A stretch of DNA of 64,000 bases from Kosakonia sp. H02 (GCA_030704225.1 CP131915.1:1736001-1800000); one strand, 5' to 3'; counted from the first letter of the stretch, positions 30,425 through 40,116 are shown. Notes: generated by a model not told the origin, from the sequence alone. Made by a program: numbers and translations.

Positions 30425-31108
30425 ATGACGGCAATTGCCCCGGTAATTACCATTGATGGGCCAAGCGGTGCGGGGAAAGGCACCCTTTGCAAGGCAATGG
30501 CGGAAGCGTTGCAGTGGCATCTGTTAGATTCAGGCGCAATTTATCGTGTGCTGGCGCTTGCTGCGCTACATCACCATGTTGATGTCTCCTCTGAAGAGGT
30601 CCTCGTTCCGCTGGCCGCGCATCTGGACGTGCGATTCGTGTCGACCGATGGTCATCTGGAAGTGATTCTTGAAGGGGAAGATGTCAGCGGTGAAATTCGC
30701 ACGCAGGATGTGGCGAATGCGGCATCGCAAATTGCGGCGTTCCCGCGCGTACGTGAAGCATTATTACGCCGCCAGCGCGCCTTTCGTGAATCGCCGGGCC
30801 TTATCGCTGATGGTCGCGATATGGGAACGGTGGTATTTCCTGATGCGCCAGTGAAAATTTTCCTTGATGCTTCTTCTGAAGAGCGCGCGCATCGGCGCAT
30901 GCTACAGTTGCAGGAGAAGGGCTTTAGTGTTAACTTTGAACGCCTTTTGGCCGAGATAAAGGAACGTGACGATCGCGATCGTAATCGTCCTGTTGCACCG
31001 CTGGTTCCTGCTGCCGATGCTTTAGTGTTGGATTCCACCCGCTTAAGCATTGAGCAAGTGATTGAGAAAGCGCTACAATACGCTCGCCAAAAATTGGCTC
31101 TCGCATAA
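30425..31108 (+). CDS. cmk: Cytidylate kinase
   Basis: Phosphorylates CMP and dCMP in nucleotide recycling, 227 residues. The P-loop is GPSGAGKGT (12-20), with DSGAIYRV and GRDMGTVVFPDA as further substrate blocks. ATG at 30425 follows AAGGAG; 19 extra codons upstream are open but unlike the family. It lies upstream of rpsA in the usual cmk-rpsA-ihfB order. Confidence 0.98.
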   Translation: MTAIAPVITIDGPSGAGKGTLCKAMAEALQWHLLDSGAIYRVLALAALHHHVDVSSEEVLVPLAAHLDVRFVSTDGHLEVILEGEDVSGEIRTQDVANAASQIAAFPRVREALLRRQRAFRESPGLIADGRDMGTVVFPDAPVKIFLDASSEERAHRRMLQLQEKGFSVNFERLLAEIKERDDRDRNRPVAPLVPAADALVLDSTRLSIEQVIEKALQYARQKLALA

Positions 31109-31224
31109 GCGACCGAATTCGTAGTACCTCCTGCTGCAATGGAGTGTGTGCAGGCATGTAAAACAACCCCATCCGGCATGAAGCCAGGTGGACGTTAAAT
31201 TGAAGAATCCTGAAGATTATCAAT
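31109..31224 (+). promoter_or_regulatory. rpsA leader lacking a canonical Shine-Dalgarno
   Basis: The only purine motif near the rpsA ATG is GAAG (31211-31214); no GGAG-type site is present. In E. coli the rpsA initiation region is known to lack a good Shine-Dalgarno, to fold into hairpins and to mediate autorepression by S1. The same layout here suggests the same control. Confidence 0.7.
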
Positions 31225-32898
31225 ATGACAGAATCTTTTGCTCAACTCTTTGAAGAGTCCCTGAAAGAAATCGAAACCCGCCCGGGTTCTATCGTTCGCG
31301 GTGTTGTTGTTGCTATCGACAAAGACGTAGTACTGGTTGACGCCGGTCTGAAATCTGAGTCCGCCATTCCGGCTGAGCAGTTCAAAAACGCCCAGGGCGA
31401 ACTGGAAATCCAGGTTGGTGACAAAGTTGACGTTGCTCTGGATGCAGTTGAAGACGGCTTCGGTGAAACCCTGCTGTCCCGTGAAAAAGCTAAACGTCAT
31501 GAAGCTTGGATCACGCTGGAAAAAGCTTACGAAGACGCTGAAACTGTTACCGGTGTTATCAACGGCAAAGTCAAGGGCGGCTTCACTGTTGAGCTGAACG
31601 GTATTCGTGCGTTCCTGCCGGGTTCCCTGGTAGACGTTCGTCCGGTCCGTGACACTCTGCACCTGGAAGGCAAAGAGCTTGAATTCAAAGTAATCAAGCT
31701 TGACCAGAAGCGTAACAACGTTGTTGTTTCCCGTCGTGCGGTTATCGAATCCGAAAACAGCGCAGAACGCGATCAGCTGCTGGAAAACCTGCAAGAAGGC
31801 ATGGAAGTTAAAGGTATCGTTAAGAACCTCACTGACTACGGTGCATTCGTTGATCTGGGTGGCGTTGACGGCCTGCTGCATATCACTGATATGGCATGGA
31901 AACGCGTTAAGCATCCGAGCGAAATCGTAAACGTTGGCGACGAAATCACTGTTAAAGTGCTGAAATTCGATCGCGAGCGTACCCGTGTATCCCTGGGCCT
32001 GAAACAGCTGGGCGAAGATCCGTGGGTTGCTATTGCTAAACGTTACCCGGAAGGCACCAAGCTGACTGGCCGCGTGACCAACCTGACTGACTACGGCTGC
32101 TTCGTTGAAATCGAAGAGGGCGTTGAAGGCCTGGTTCACGTTTCCGAAATGGATTGGACCAACAAAAACATTCACCCGTCCAAAGTTGTTAACGTTGGCG
32201 ACGTAGTGGAAGTTATGGTTCTGGATATCGACGAAGAACGTCGTCGTATCTCCCTGGGCCTGAAACAGTGCAAATCCAACCCGTGGCAGCAGTTCGCTGA
32301 AACCCACAACAAGGGCGACCGCGTTGAAGGTAAAATCAAGTCTATTACTGACTTTGGTATCTTCATCGGCCTGGACGGCGGTATCGACGGCCTGGTTCAC
32401 CTGTCTGACATCTCCTGGAACGTTGCAGGCGAAGAAGCAGTTCGTGAATACAAAAAAGGCGACGAAATCGCAGCCGTTGTTCTGCAAGTTGATGCAGAGC
32501 GTGAACGTATCTCCCTGGGCGTTAAACAGCTCGCAGAAGATCCGTTCAACAACTACGTTGCACTGAACAAGAAAGGCGCAATCGTAAACGGTAAAGTCAC
32601 TGCTGTTGACGCGAAAGGCGCAACTGTAGAACTGGCTGACGGCGTTGAAGGTTACCTGCGCGCTTCTGAAGCTTCCCGTGACCGCGTTGAAGACGCAACT
32701 CTGGTTCTGAATGTTGGCGACGATGTTGAAGCTAAGTTCACCGGTGTTGACCGTAAAAACCGCGTAGTTAGCCTGTCTGTTCGTGCGAAAGACGAAGCTG
32801 ACGAGAAAGATGCCATCGCGACTGTTAACAACAAACAGGAAGAAGGTAACTTCTCTAGCGCTATGGCTGAAGCTTTCAAAGCAGCGAAAGGCGAGTAA
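31225..32898 (+). CDS. rpsA: 30S ribosomal protein S1
   Basis: Binds mRNA to the 30S subunit and is essential for initiation on structured messages. It has 557 residues with six S1/OB-type repeats. Repeats 3-6 are recognisable by recurring GRVTNLTDYGCFVEIEEGVE-like openings and RISLGLKQ/RVSLGLKQ endings. Codon use is extremely biased, typical of a highly expressed gene. Confidence 0.99.
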   Translation: MTESFAQLFEESLKEIETRPGSIVRGVVVAIDKDVVLVDAGLKSESAIPAEQFKNAQGELEIQVGDKVDVALDAVEDGFGETLLSREKAKRHEAWITLEKAYEDAETVTGVINGKVKGGFTVELNGIRAFLPGSLVDVRPVRDTLHLEGKELEFKVIKLDQKRNNVVVSRRAVIESENSAERDQLLENLQEGMEVKGIVKNLTDYGAFVDLGGVDGLLHITDMAWKRVKHPSEIVNVGDEITVKVLKFDRERTRVSLGLKQLGEDPWVAIAKRYPEGTKLTGRVTNLTDYGCFVEIEEGVEGLVHVSEMDWTNKNIHPSKVVNVGDVVEVMVLDIDEERRRISLGLKQCKSNPWQQFAETHNKGDRVEGKIKSITDFGIFIGLDGGIDGLVHLSDISWNVAGEEAVREYKKGDEIAAVVLQVDAERERISLGVKQLAEDPFNNYVALNKKGAIVNGKVTAVDAKGATVELADGVEGYLRASEASRDRVEDATLVLNVGDDVEAKFTGVDRKNRVVSLSVRAKDEADEKDAIATVNNKQEEGNFSSAMAEAFKAAKGE

Positions 32899-32974
32899 TA
32901 TCAAGCGCTCCGATTTATTTACGCTGTAACAGGACGAAAGTCACAAGGTTTCAGCGTGATAGATGATGAGTAAC

Positions 32975-33004
32975 TTGACAGATTACAGGATTCGTCCTGT
33001 AATC
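32975..33004 (+). promoter_or_regulatory. ihfB promoter overlapping a perfect hairpin
   Basis: TTGACA at 32975-32980 and TGTAAT at 32998-33003, 17 bases apart, form a near-consensus sigma-70 promoter for ihfB. The same bases form a perfect 10-bp inverted repeat, GATTACAGGA-TTCG-TCCTGTAATC (32981-33004), with a UUCG loop. It can act as a hairpin in read-through rpsA transcripts. Confidence 0.7.
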
Positions 33005-33011
33005 AATGACA

Positions 33012-33033
33012 AAGGGCGGCTGCGGCCGCCCTT
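33012..33033 (+). terminator. GC-rich hairpin after rpsA
   Basis: AAGGGCGGC-TGCG-GCCGCCCTT is a strong 9-bp stem followed by GTTAAAG, without a T run. It would sit in the 5' leader of ihfB or act with the preceding hairpin as the rpsA 3' end. Confidence 0.5.
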
Positions 33034-33079
33034 GTTAAAGCTATTAAGCTAATTTGCGTTGAAGGAAACCGGAGGAATC

Positions 33080-33364
33080 ATGACCAAGTCAGAATTGATC
33101 GAAAGACTTGCAAGCCAGCAATCGCATATTCCGGCTAAGGCTGTGGAAGATGCTGTTAAAGAGATGCTGGAGCATATGGCCTCTACTCTTGCCCAGGGAG
33201 AGCGCATTGAGATCCGCGGTTTCGGCAGTTTTTCCCTGCACTATCGTGCACCTCGCACCGGGCGTAACCCCAAAACAGGCGATAAAGTGGATCTGGAAGG
33301 AAAATACGTTCCGCACTTTAAGCCGGGCAAAGAATTACGTGACCGCGCCAATATTTATGAATAA
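33080..33364 (+). CDS. ihfB: Integration host factor subunit beta
   Basis: DNA-bending protein partner of IhfA, 94 residues. The core GFGSFSLHYRAPRTGRNPKTG is the beta-arm segment that inserts into the DNA minor groove. ATG at 33080 follows GGAGGAATC; a TTG-type start 21 bases upstream would overlap the ribosome site. It is preceded by its own promoter. Confidence 0.98.
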   Translation: MTKSELIERLASQQSHIPAKAVEDAVKEMLEHMASTLAQGERIEIRGFGSFSLHYRAPRTGRNPKTGDKVDLEGKYVPHFKPGKELRDRANIYE

Positions 33365-33397
33365 ATTTTAGCGAACCGCTAACGTTTAATCGTCGAA

Positions 33398-33424
33398 AGA
33401 GCACCCTCGGGGGTGCTTTTTTCG
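33398..33424 (+). terminator. Terminator of ihfB
   Basis: AGCACCC-TCGG-GGGTGCT followed by TTTTTT, 36 bases past the ihfB stop. Confidence 0.93.
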
Positions 33425-33581
33425 TTTCTGCCTCCTCGCAGTTTTCAAACCCGCTTCGCACAAATTTGCCGCTGCCGTGTAACAAAGAAAGAAGTGACCA
33501 GCCTGCGCCGCAAAAAGCCAAATACCCACCGGATTACCTCACCGCTGTGCTTCATACTGCCCGCACAACATGGAGGTGAGA

Positions 33582-35846
33582 ATGACATTACCAGCTCTGG
33601 CCGCGTGTATTACGCTCGGTATCTTGCCGTTGGTCTGGCTACCTGCGTTACCGAACCTGTGGGGCATCTGGGGCGTCATTATCTGCGGGTGTTCGCTGGC
33701 ATGCTTACGCTGGACAGCTCTGCGGTATATCGGGTTTACTTTGCTCGCCTTCGCGTGGGGAGTACTGGCAGCGATGCAGGCTCTCTGGCCAACCCAGCAT
33801 CTGCCGGGAGCACACCGGCAGGTTGAAATTGTTATTACCGACACCGACAGCATGACCCGGCATCAGGGGAAAATTACCCATCTGAATGGCAAACGGCTAT
33901 TGCCATCGCCAGGCATTACCCTTTACGGACAATATTTGCCAGAACCGGTATGCACGGGGCAGCGCTGGGCGATGACCATTCGGGCGCGAGCGGTTCACGG
34001 GCAGCTCAACGAGGGCGGTTTTGATTCGCAGCGTTATGCCCTGGCATCACATCAACCGCTCACCGGGCGCATTATCGATGCTCAGTTGCAAGATGGCCGC
34101 TGTAGCTGGCGCGCTGAATACCTGCAATCACTGACCTCTTCGCTGGCTTCCCGGCAGTGGTGGCCCGTCATTCTGGCGCTGGGCATGGGAGAGCGTGCAA
34201 CCCTGGATAGCCAGGTCAAAGATATTCTGCGCCAAACGGGCACGGCCCACTTAATGGCTATATCCGGCTTGCATATTGCGCTGTCGGCAATGTTGGGCTG
34301 GCTTTTTGTCAGAGGTGTACAGTGTGTCTTTCCCGGCTATGGCATCAACTGGCGTTTACCCTTGTTAACCGGTCTGGCGTTCGCGGTTTGTTACGCCTGG
34401 CTTACCGGGTTACAACCGCCTGCGCTGCGCACGGCTATCTCGCTTTCCGTTTGGGCAACGTTGCGGCTTTCCGGGCGTTTATGGTCGCCCTGGCAAGTCT
34501 GGTTATGCTGCGTAGCGGCGATCCTGTTTAGCGATCCACTCGCCGTACTGTCTTATAGCCTCTGGCTGTCGGCATTTGCCGTTGCCGCGCTACTGTTCTG
34601 GTATCAATGGCTGCCCACACCGATAAAACTGCGCTCAAGGCTGGGGCAGGGTGCGGTCAATCTGCTGCATTTGCAGGCCGGAATGATGCTGCTATTACTG
34701 CCGATACAATTATCGATTTTCCATGGCATCAGTCTGAGCGCGATGGTGGCAAATATGGTTGCTGTTCCACTGGTGACCTTCGTAACCGTGCCGCTTATCT
34801 TGCTGGGGATGCTGCTTCATCTCACCGGGCCACTGCTTTTACAAGAGATGTGCTGGTCTCTGGCTGACCAAAGTCTGGCACTATTATTTACCTTCTTACG
34901 CGGGTTACCGCCGGGATGGCTGAATGTCGATACGCGATGGCAGTGGCTGGCCTGGGCTCCATGGCTATTGCTGGTTGCTGTGCGTTTTCGTTTATGGCGC
35001 TCAATGCCTGCCATCTGTCTGGCTGGCCTGACGTTGCTGGCATTTCCGCTGTGGCGTGCAGAACGTGTGGGTGAGTGGTCAGTACATATGCTGGATGTAG
35101 GGCAGGGGCTGGCAATGGTCATCGAACGTAACGGCAAAGCGGTCCTGTATGATACCGGCGTCGGCTGGCCCGGTGGCGATAGTGGTCAGCAATTGATCAC
35201 CCCCTGGTTGCGCTGGCATGCATTACAACCCGAGGGAATTATCCTCAGCCACGAACACCTTGATCATCGCGGTGGGCTAGCTTCATTGTTAAAAAACTGG
35301 CCGGGGTTGTGGGTGCGAAGTTCGCTCGGCTGGACGGGGCATAAGCCCTGTTTTCGTGGAGAACAGTGGCAATGGCAAGGGCTAACTTTCACCGCGCACT
35401 GGCCACTGAGCGGATCGCAGGTGCAGGGTAACAATCGCTCGTGCGTGGTTAAAGTGGATGATGGCCGCTATAGCATGCTGTTGACGGGCGATATCGAAGC
35501 GCAGAGCGAAATGGCGATGCTTAGCCGCTACTGGACGCATTTGCCATCTACACTTGTGCAGGTGCCTCACCATGGCAGCAATACCTCATCGACATTGCCT
35601 TTTGTGCAGCGGGTTGGCGCCCAGGCGGCACTGGCATCTGCTTCGCGTTACAACGCGTGGCGTTTGCCTTCCGCGAAGGTCATAAAACGTTACCGGCAGA
35701 ATGGTTATCAGTGGTATGACACGCCCCATCAGGGTCAGATAACGGTTTCTTTTACGCCCCATGGCTGGGAAATCCATAGCTTACGGGATCAAGTTTTACC
35801 TCGTTGGTATCATCAGTGGTTTGGCGTCCCCAGCGATAACGGGTAG
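33582..35846 (+). CDS. ycaI: ComEC/Rec2-like membrane protein YcaI
   Basis: Homologue of the ComEC DNA-uptake channel; 754 residues as in E. coli, where YcaI is linked to uptake of DNA as a nutrient. The N-terminus is hydrophobic and followed by an OB-like region. A multi-pass competence domain (about 190-480) has GTAHLMAISGLHIALSA. The C-terminal metallo-beta-lactamase domain (about 500-754) has LDVGQGLAMV, LYDTGVGW and SHEHLDHRGG. ATG at 33582 follows GGAGGTGAG, so I prefer it to one 12 bases upstream. Confidence 0.95.
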   Translation: MTLPALAACITLGILPLVWLPALPNLWGIWGVIICGCSLACLRWTALRYIGFTLLAFAWGVLAAMQALWPTQHLPGAHRQVEIVITDTDSMTRHQGKITHLNGKRLLPSPGITLYGQYLPEPVCTGQRWAMTIRARAVHGQLNEGGFDSQRYALASHQPLTGRIIDAQLQDGRCSWRAEYLQSLTSSLASRQWWPVILALGMGERATLDSQVKDILRQTGTAHLMAISGLHIALSAMLGWLFVRGVQCVFPGYGINWRLPLLTGLAFAVCYAWLTGLQPPALRTAISLSVWATLRLSGRLWSPWQVWLCCVAAILFSDPLAVLSYSLWLSAFAVAALLFWYQWLPTPIKLRSRLGQGAVNLLHLQAGMMLLLLPIQLSIFHGISLSAMVANMVAVPLVTFVTVPLILLGMLLHLTGPLLLQEMCWSLADQSLALLFTFLRGLPPGWLNVDTRWQWLAWAPWLLLVAVRFRLWRSMPAICLAGLTLLAFPLWRAERVGEWSVHMLDVGQGLAMVIERNGKAVLYDTGVGWPGGDSGQQLITPWLRWHALQPEGIILSHEHLDHRGGLASLLKNWPGLWVRSSLGWTGHKPCFRGEQWQWQGLTFTAHWPLSGSQVQGNNRSCVVKVDDGRYSMLLTGDIEAQSEMAMLSRYWTHLPSTLVQVPHHGSNTSSTLPFVQRVGAQAALASASRYNAWRLPSAKVIKRYRQNGYQWYDTPHQGQITVSFTPHGWEIHSLRDQVLPRWYHQWFGVPSDNG

Positions 35847-35882
35847 AATATGCGGCTATTTCAACAAGTGCTGGTTTTTTGA

Positions 35883-37631
35883 ATGCATAACGACAAAGAT
35901 CTCTCTACGTGGCAGACCTTCCGCCGACTATGGCCAACTATCGCGCCTTTCAAAGCGGGTCTGATCGTGTCGGGGGTAGCGTTAATTCTCAACGCAGCCA
36001 GCGATACATTCATGCTATCGCTGCTCAAACCCTTACTGGACGATGGTTTTGGTAAAACCGACCGCTCAGTGCTGCTGTGGATGCCACTGGTGGTGATTGG
36101 GCTTATGATCCTGCGCGGTATCACCAGCTATATCTCCAGTTACTGCATCTCCTGGGTTTCCGGCAAAGTGGTGATGACCATGCGCCGCCGCCTGTTCAGC
36201 CACATGATGGGGATGCCGGTTACCTTCTTTGACAAGCAGTCCACCGGTACTTTGCTGTCGCGAATCACTTACGATTCGGAACAGGTAGCTTCCTCCTCCT
36301 CCAGCGCGTTGATTACCGTCGTGCGTGAAGGCGCGTCGATCATCGGCCTGTTCATTATGATGTTCTGGTACAGCTGGCAGCTCTCTATCATCCTGCTTGT
36401 GCTGGCACCTATCGTGTCCATCGCCATTCGCGTGGTTTCCAAACGCTTTCGTAACATCAGTAAAAATATGCAGAACACCATGGGGCAGGTGACCACCAGT
36501 GCGGAGCAAATGCTGAAAGGGCATAAAGAAGTGCTGATGTTTGGCGGCCAGGACGTGGAATCGAGCCGCTTCGACAAGGTCAGCAACAGGATGCGTTTGC
36601 AGGGGATGAAAATGGTTTCTGCCTCCTCCATCTCTGATCCGATTATTCAGCTTATCGCCTCGTTGGCGCTGGCGTTTGTGCTGTATGCCGCCAGCTTCCC
36701 GAGCGTGATGGAGACATTAACTGCCGGTACCATCACCGTGGTTTTCTCCTCAATGATCGCCCTGATGCGTCCGTTAAAATCCCTGACCAACGTCAATGCC
36801 CAGTTTCAGCGTGGCATGGCCGCCTGCCAGACCCTGTTTGCCATTCTCGATAGCGAGCAGGAAAAAGATGAAGGCACGCTGGTGGTTGACCGCGCCCGTG
36901 GCGATATTGAATTTCGCAACGTCACATTCACTTACCCTGGGCGTGAAGCGCCGGCGCTGCGCAATATCAATCTGACGCTGCCGGCTGGGAAAACCGTTGC
37001 GCTGGTTGGGCGTTCCGGTTCGGGTAAAACCACCATGGCCAGCCTGATTACGCGTTTTTACGATATTGATGAAGGGCAGATCCTGCTGGATGGCCACGAC
37101 CTGCGTGAATACAAACTCACGTCGCTTCGCGATCAGGTCGCGCTGGTCTCGCAAAACGTGCATCTGTTTAATGATACTGTCGCGAACAATATTGCCTATG
37201 CGCGTACTGAACAGTACAGCCGCGAGGAGATTGAGCGCGCAGCGGAAATGGCCTACGCCCTCGACTTTATCAATAAGATGGATAACGGCCTCGATACGAT
37301 GATTGGCGAAAACGGCGTGCTGCTCTCTGGCGGTCAACGTCAGCGTATCGCCATTGCCCGCGCACTGCTGCGCGATAGCCCGATCCTTATCCTCGATGAA
37401 GCCACGTCAGCGCTGGATACAGAATCTGAACGCGCAATCCAGGCGGCGCTGAGTGAGTTGCAGAAAAACCGCACCTCAATGGTGATTGCCCACCGACTGT
37501 CGACTATCGAACAGGCCGACGAAATTGTGGTCGTGGAAGATGGTCGCATCGTTGAACGCGGTAGCCATGCAGAGCTTCTGGCTCAACGTGGCGCATATGC
37601 GCAACTCCATAAGATGCAGTTTGGCGAATGA
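35883..37631 (+). CDS. msbA: Lipid A export ATP-binding/permease protein MsbA
   Basis: Homodimeric ABC flippase moving core-lipid A across the inner membrane; essential. It has 582 residues, with six transmembrane helices in about 1-320. Walker A GRSGSGKT is at 376-383, signature LSGGQRQRIA and Walker B ILILDEATSALD follow. Its stop overlaps the lpxK start (ATGA), so the two are translationally coupled. Confidence 0.98.
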   Translation: MHNDKDLSTWQTFRRLWPTIAPFKAGLIVSGVALILNAASDTFMLSLLKPLLDDGFGKTDRSVLLWMPLVVIGLMILRGITSYISSYCISWVSGKVVMTMRRRLFSHMMGMPVTFFDKQSTGTLLSRITYDSEQVASSSSSALITVVREGASIIGLFIMMFWYSWQLSIILLVLAPIVSIAIRVVSKRFRNISKNMQNTMGQVTTSAEQMLKGHKEVLMFGGQDVESSRFDKVSNRMRLQGMKMVSASSISDPIIQLIASLALAFVLYAASFPSVMETLTAGTITVVFSSMIALMRPLKSLTNVNAQFQRGMAACQTLFAILDSEQEKDEGTLVVDRARGDIEFRNVTFTYPGREAPALRNINLTLPAGKTVALVGRSGSGKTTMASLITRFYDIDEGQILLDGHDLREYKLTSLRDQVALVSQNVHLFNDTVANNIAYARTEQYSREEIERAAEMAYALDFINKMDNGLDTMIGENGVLLSGGQRQRIAIARALLRDSPILILDEATSALDTESERAIQAALSELQKNRTSMVIAHRLSTIEQADEIVVVEDGRIVERGSHAELLAQRGAYAQLHKMQFGE

Positions 37632-38605
37632 TCGCACGCATCTGGTCCGGTGAATCCCCGCTGTGGCTGTTGTTGCTGCCGCTCTCCTGGCTCTATGGCC
37701 TGGTGAGCGGCATTATTCGTTTTGCTTACCGTATCGGTCTGAAAAAAGCCTGGCGCGCGCCCGTTCCGGTGGTCGTTGTCGGCAACCTGACGGCAGGCGG
37801 AAATGGTAAAACGCCGGTGGTTATCTGGTTGGTGGAACAGCTACAACAGCGCGGTATTCGCGTTGGGGTGGTATCCCGCGGCTACGGCGGTAAAGCGGAA
37901 CGTTATCCGTTGCTGCTGACGCCAGAGACGCCAACTGAACAGGCGGGCGATGAGCCGGTGCTGATTTATCAACGCACTGGTGCGCCCGTGGCGGTTTCCC
38001 CTGTCAGAAGCGATGCGGTGAGCGCGATTCTGGCCCAGCATCCGGTGCAGATAATCGTAACCGATGACGGCTTGCAACATTACCGGCTGGCCCGCGACAA
38101 AGAGATCGTCGTGATTGATGGTGTCAGGCGCTTTGGTAATGGCTGGTGGTTGCCTGCCGGGCCAATGCGTGAGCGTGCGTCGCGCTTAAAAAGCGTAGAT
38201 GCGGTGATAACCAACGGCGGCGAAGCCCGCTTGGGCGAGATCCCGATGCGTCTGCGCCCTGGCCTGGCGGTCAACCTGGTAACGGGCGAGCGTCGGGAGG
38301 TGCGTTACCTGGCGAATATCGTCGCTATGGCCGGTATCGGTCATCCGCCGCGTTTTTTTGCTACCCTCGCTGAATGCAGGGCGAGCTTGCTACAAACCGT
38401 TGCCCTTGCCGATCACCAGTCACTTACACTGGCGGATGTCCAGGCGCTGGTGACGCCGGGCCAGACGCTGGTGATGACCGAAAAAGACGCCGTCAAATGT
38501 CGTTCTTTTGCTCAGGATAACTGGTGGTATTTGCCTGTGGATGCGCAGCTTGAAGGTCAACAGGTGGAAAAGCTACTGCTGGAATTGCTCACTCTGGTGC
38601 GTTGA
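37628..38605 (+). CDS. lpxK: Tetraacyldisaccharide 4'-kinase
   Basis: Phosphorylates the 4' position of the lipid A disaccharide precursor at the inner membrane, 325 residues. One N-terminal membrane anchor lies at about 13-30. The P-loop is TAGGNGKT (55-62); the catalytic-base region includes VTDDGLQHYRL. It overlaps msbA by 4 bases, as in E. coli. Confidence 0.98.
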   Translation: MIARIWSGESPLWLLLLPLSWLYGLVSGIIRFAYRIGLKKAWRAPVPVVVVGNLTAGGNGKTPVVIWLVEQLQQRGIRVGVVSRGYGGKAERYPLLLTPETPTEQAGDEPVLIYQRTGAPVAVSPVRSDAVSAILAQHPVQIIVTDDGLQHYRLARDKEIVVIDGVRRFGNGWWLPAGPMRERASRLKSVDAVITNGGEARLGEIPMRLRPGLAVNLVTGERREVRYLANIVAMAGIGHPPRFFATLAECRASLLQTVALADHQSLTLADVQALVTPGQTLVMTEKDAVKCRSFAQDNWWYLPVDAQLEGQQVEKLLLELLTLVR

Positions 38606-38650
38606 CGATGGCTGCATCGGCTGCGCCCTGTTCACTAAACAGGAACTCCT

Positions 38651-39880
38651 ATGTCTGTGCCGCAACTTTCATTGACCGCTGCTCGCCATTTACATCTTGC
38701 TGCCCAGGGGCTACTGCGCAAGCCCGCCCGGCGCGCTAAACCAGACGATATCCTGTCGGCTATCCGGCGCATGTCGCTGCTGCAAATTGATACCATCAAT
38801 ATCGTCGCCCGCAGCCCTTATCTGGTGCTGTTCAGCCGTCTTGGGGCCTTTCCCCAACACTGGCTTGATGACGCTCTGCGTAACGGCGAACTCATGGAGT
38901 ACTGGGCGCACGAAGCCTGTTTCCTGCCGCGAGAGGACTTTGCCCTGGTGCGTCACCGTATGCTGGCCCCGGATAAAATGGGCTGGAAGTACCGCAAAGA
39001 GTGGATGCAGCAGCACGCTGGCGAGATTGAGCAGCTTATTACCCATATCGAGCAAAATGGCCCGGTACGTTCCGCTGACTTTGCGCATCCACGAAAAGGG
39101 GCCAGTGGCTGGTGGGAGTGGAAACCGCATAAGCGCCATCTCGAAGGGCTGTTTACCGCCGGAAAAGTGATGGTGGTTGAACGGCGTAATTTCCAGCGCG
39201 TTTACGACCTGATGCACAAGGTAATGCCGCACTGGGACGATGCACGGGACCTGCTTTCGCAAGAAGAGGCGGAAACCGTGATGCTGGAAAACAGCGCCCG
39301 CAGCCTGGGGCTTTTTCGTGCGCAGTGGCTGGCAGATTATTACCGCCTGCGCCAGCCCGCATTGCCGCTGTTGCTGGAGCAACTCCAGCAGGCGCAAAAG
39401 ATTTTCCCGGTGAATGTTGAGCAACTGGGCCCGGCCTGGCTGCATGTCTCTTTGCTGCCGCTGCTGGAGCAGGCGCAAGCCGACAAACTCACCGCGACCC
39501 ACAGCGCCGTACTCTCTCCGTTCGATCCGGTGGTCTGGGATCGTAAACGTGCGGAACAACTGTTTGATTTCAGCTACCGGCTGGAGTGCTACACCCCAGC
39601 CCCTAAACGGCAATTCGGCTATTTTGTTCTACCATTGCTGCATCGTGGCCGTCTGGTTGGGCGTATGGATGCCAAAATGCATCGCAAAGAGAGCGTGCTG
39701 GAGGTCATTGCCCTTTATCTGGAGGAGGGGATCAAACCTGGACGTTCACTGGAAAAGGGGTTACAAAGCGCAATAACCGAATTTGCACGCTGGCAGGGAG
39801 CGCAACGCGTCACTTTTTCCCGTCTGCCAGAGGGGCTTTTTACAGATCTCCGCGCCGGGCTCGACGTAGACGCGGCGTAA
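38651..39880 (+). CDS. ycaQ: Interstrand-crosslink DNA glycosylase YcaQ (HTH_42 family)
   Basis: Winged-helix glycosylase of the AlkX/AlkZ group. E. coli YcaQ unhooks alkylation-induced interstrand crosslinks (established). It has 409 residues (E. coli 410). The catalytic Q-x-D motif is Gln45-Ile-Asp47 in LLQIDTINIVARSPYL. The AHEACFLP block and SVLEVIALYLEEG near the end are conserved. GGAACTCCT lies before the ATG. It sits 45 bases after lpxK. Confidence 0.93.
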   Translation: MSVPQLSLTAARHLHLAAQGLLRKPARRAKPDDILSAIRRMSLLQIDTINIVARSPYLVLFSRLGAFPQHWLDDALRNGELMEYWAHEACFLPREDFALVRHRMLAPDKMGWKYRKEWMQQHAGEIEQLITHIEQNGPVRSADFAHPRKGASGWWEWKPHKRHLEGLFTAGKVMVVERRNFQRVYDLMHKVMPHWDDARDLLSQEEAETVMLENSARSLGLFRAQWLADYYRLRQPALPLLLEQLQQAQKIFPVNVEQLGPAWLHVSLLPLLEQAQADKLTATHSAVLSPFDPVVWDRKRAEQLFDFSYRLECYTPAPKRQFGYFVLPLLHRGRLVGRMDAKMHRKESVLEVIALYLEEGIKPGRSLEKGLQSAITEFARWQGAQRVTFSRLPEGLFTDLRAGLDVDAA

Positions 39881-39933
39881 TAAATGCATATGATGAGTTC
39901 AACCCGTTCAACGTCGGTGTATCAGGAGGAAAG

Positions 39934-40116
39934 ATGGATCACCGTTTACTCGAAATAATTGCCTGCCCGGTTTGTAACGGCAAACTTAACTACACCCAGG
40001 ATAAGCAAGAGCTGATCTGCAAAATCGATAACCTTGCTTTTCCCGTAAGGGAAGGCATTCCGGTGCTGCTGGAAACTGAAGCTCGCTCATTAACTGCGGA
40101 AGAGAGTCGTCCATGA
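39934..40116 (+). CDS. ycaR: Trm112-like small protein YcaR
   Basis: Protein of 60 residues with a CPVCNGKL pair (Cys11, Cys14) near the N-terminus and a fold known from the UPF0434/Trm112 family. Its role in enterobacteria is not established. A strong AGGAGG precedes the ATG, and the stop overlaps the kdsB start by 4 bases, so it is coupled to kdsB. Confidence 0.95.
   Translation: MDHRLLEIIACPVCNGKLNYTQDKQELICKIDNLAFPVREGIPVLLETEARSLTAEESRP

Noticed and set aside
31195..32904. 569-codon open frame on the minus strand across the whole of rpsA
   Set aside because: It mirrors rpsA exactly. The strong codon bias of a highly expressed gene avoids the codons that would give stops on the other strand. 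The translation is low-complexity (FNF, NQA, VAN repeats) with no known domain.
33413..33826. 137-codon plus-strand frame from the ihfB terminator into ycaI
   Set aside because: It starts within the terminator T run and overlaps the well-supported ycaI start in another frame.
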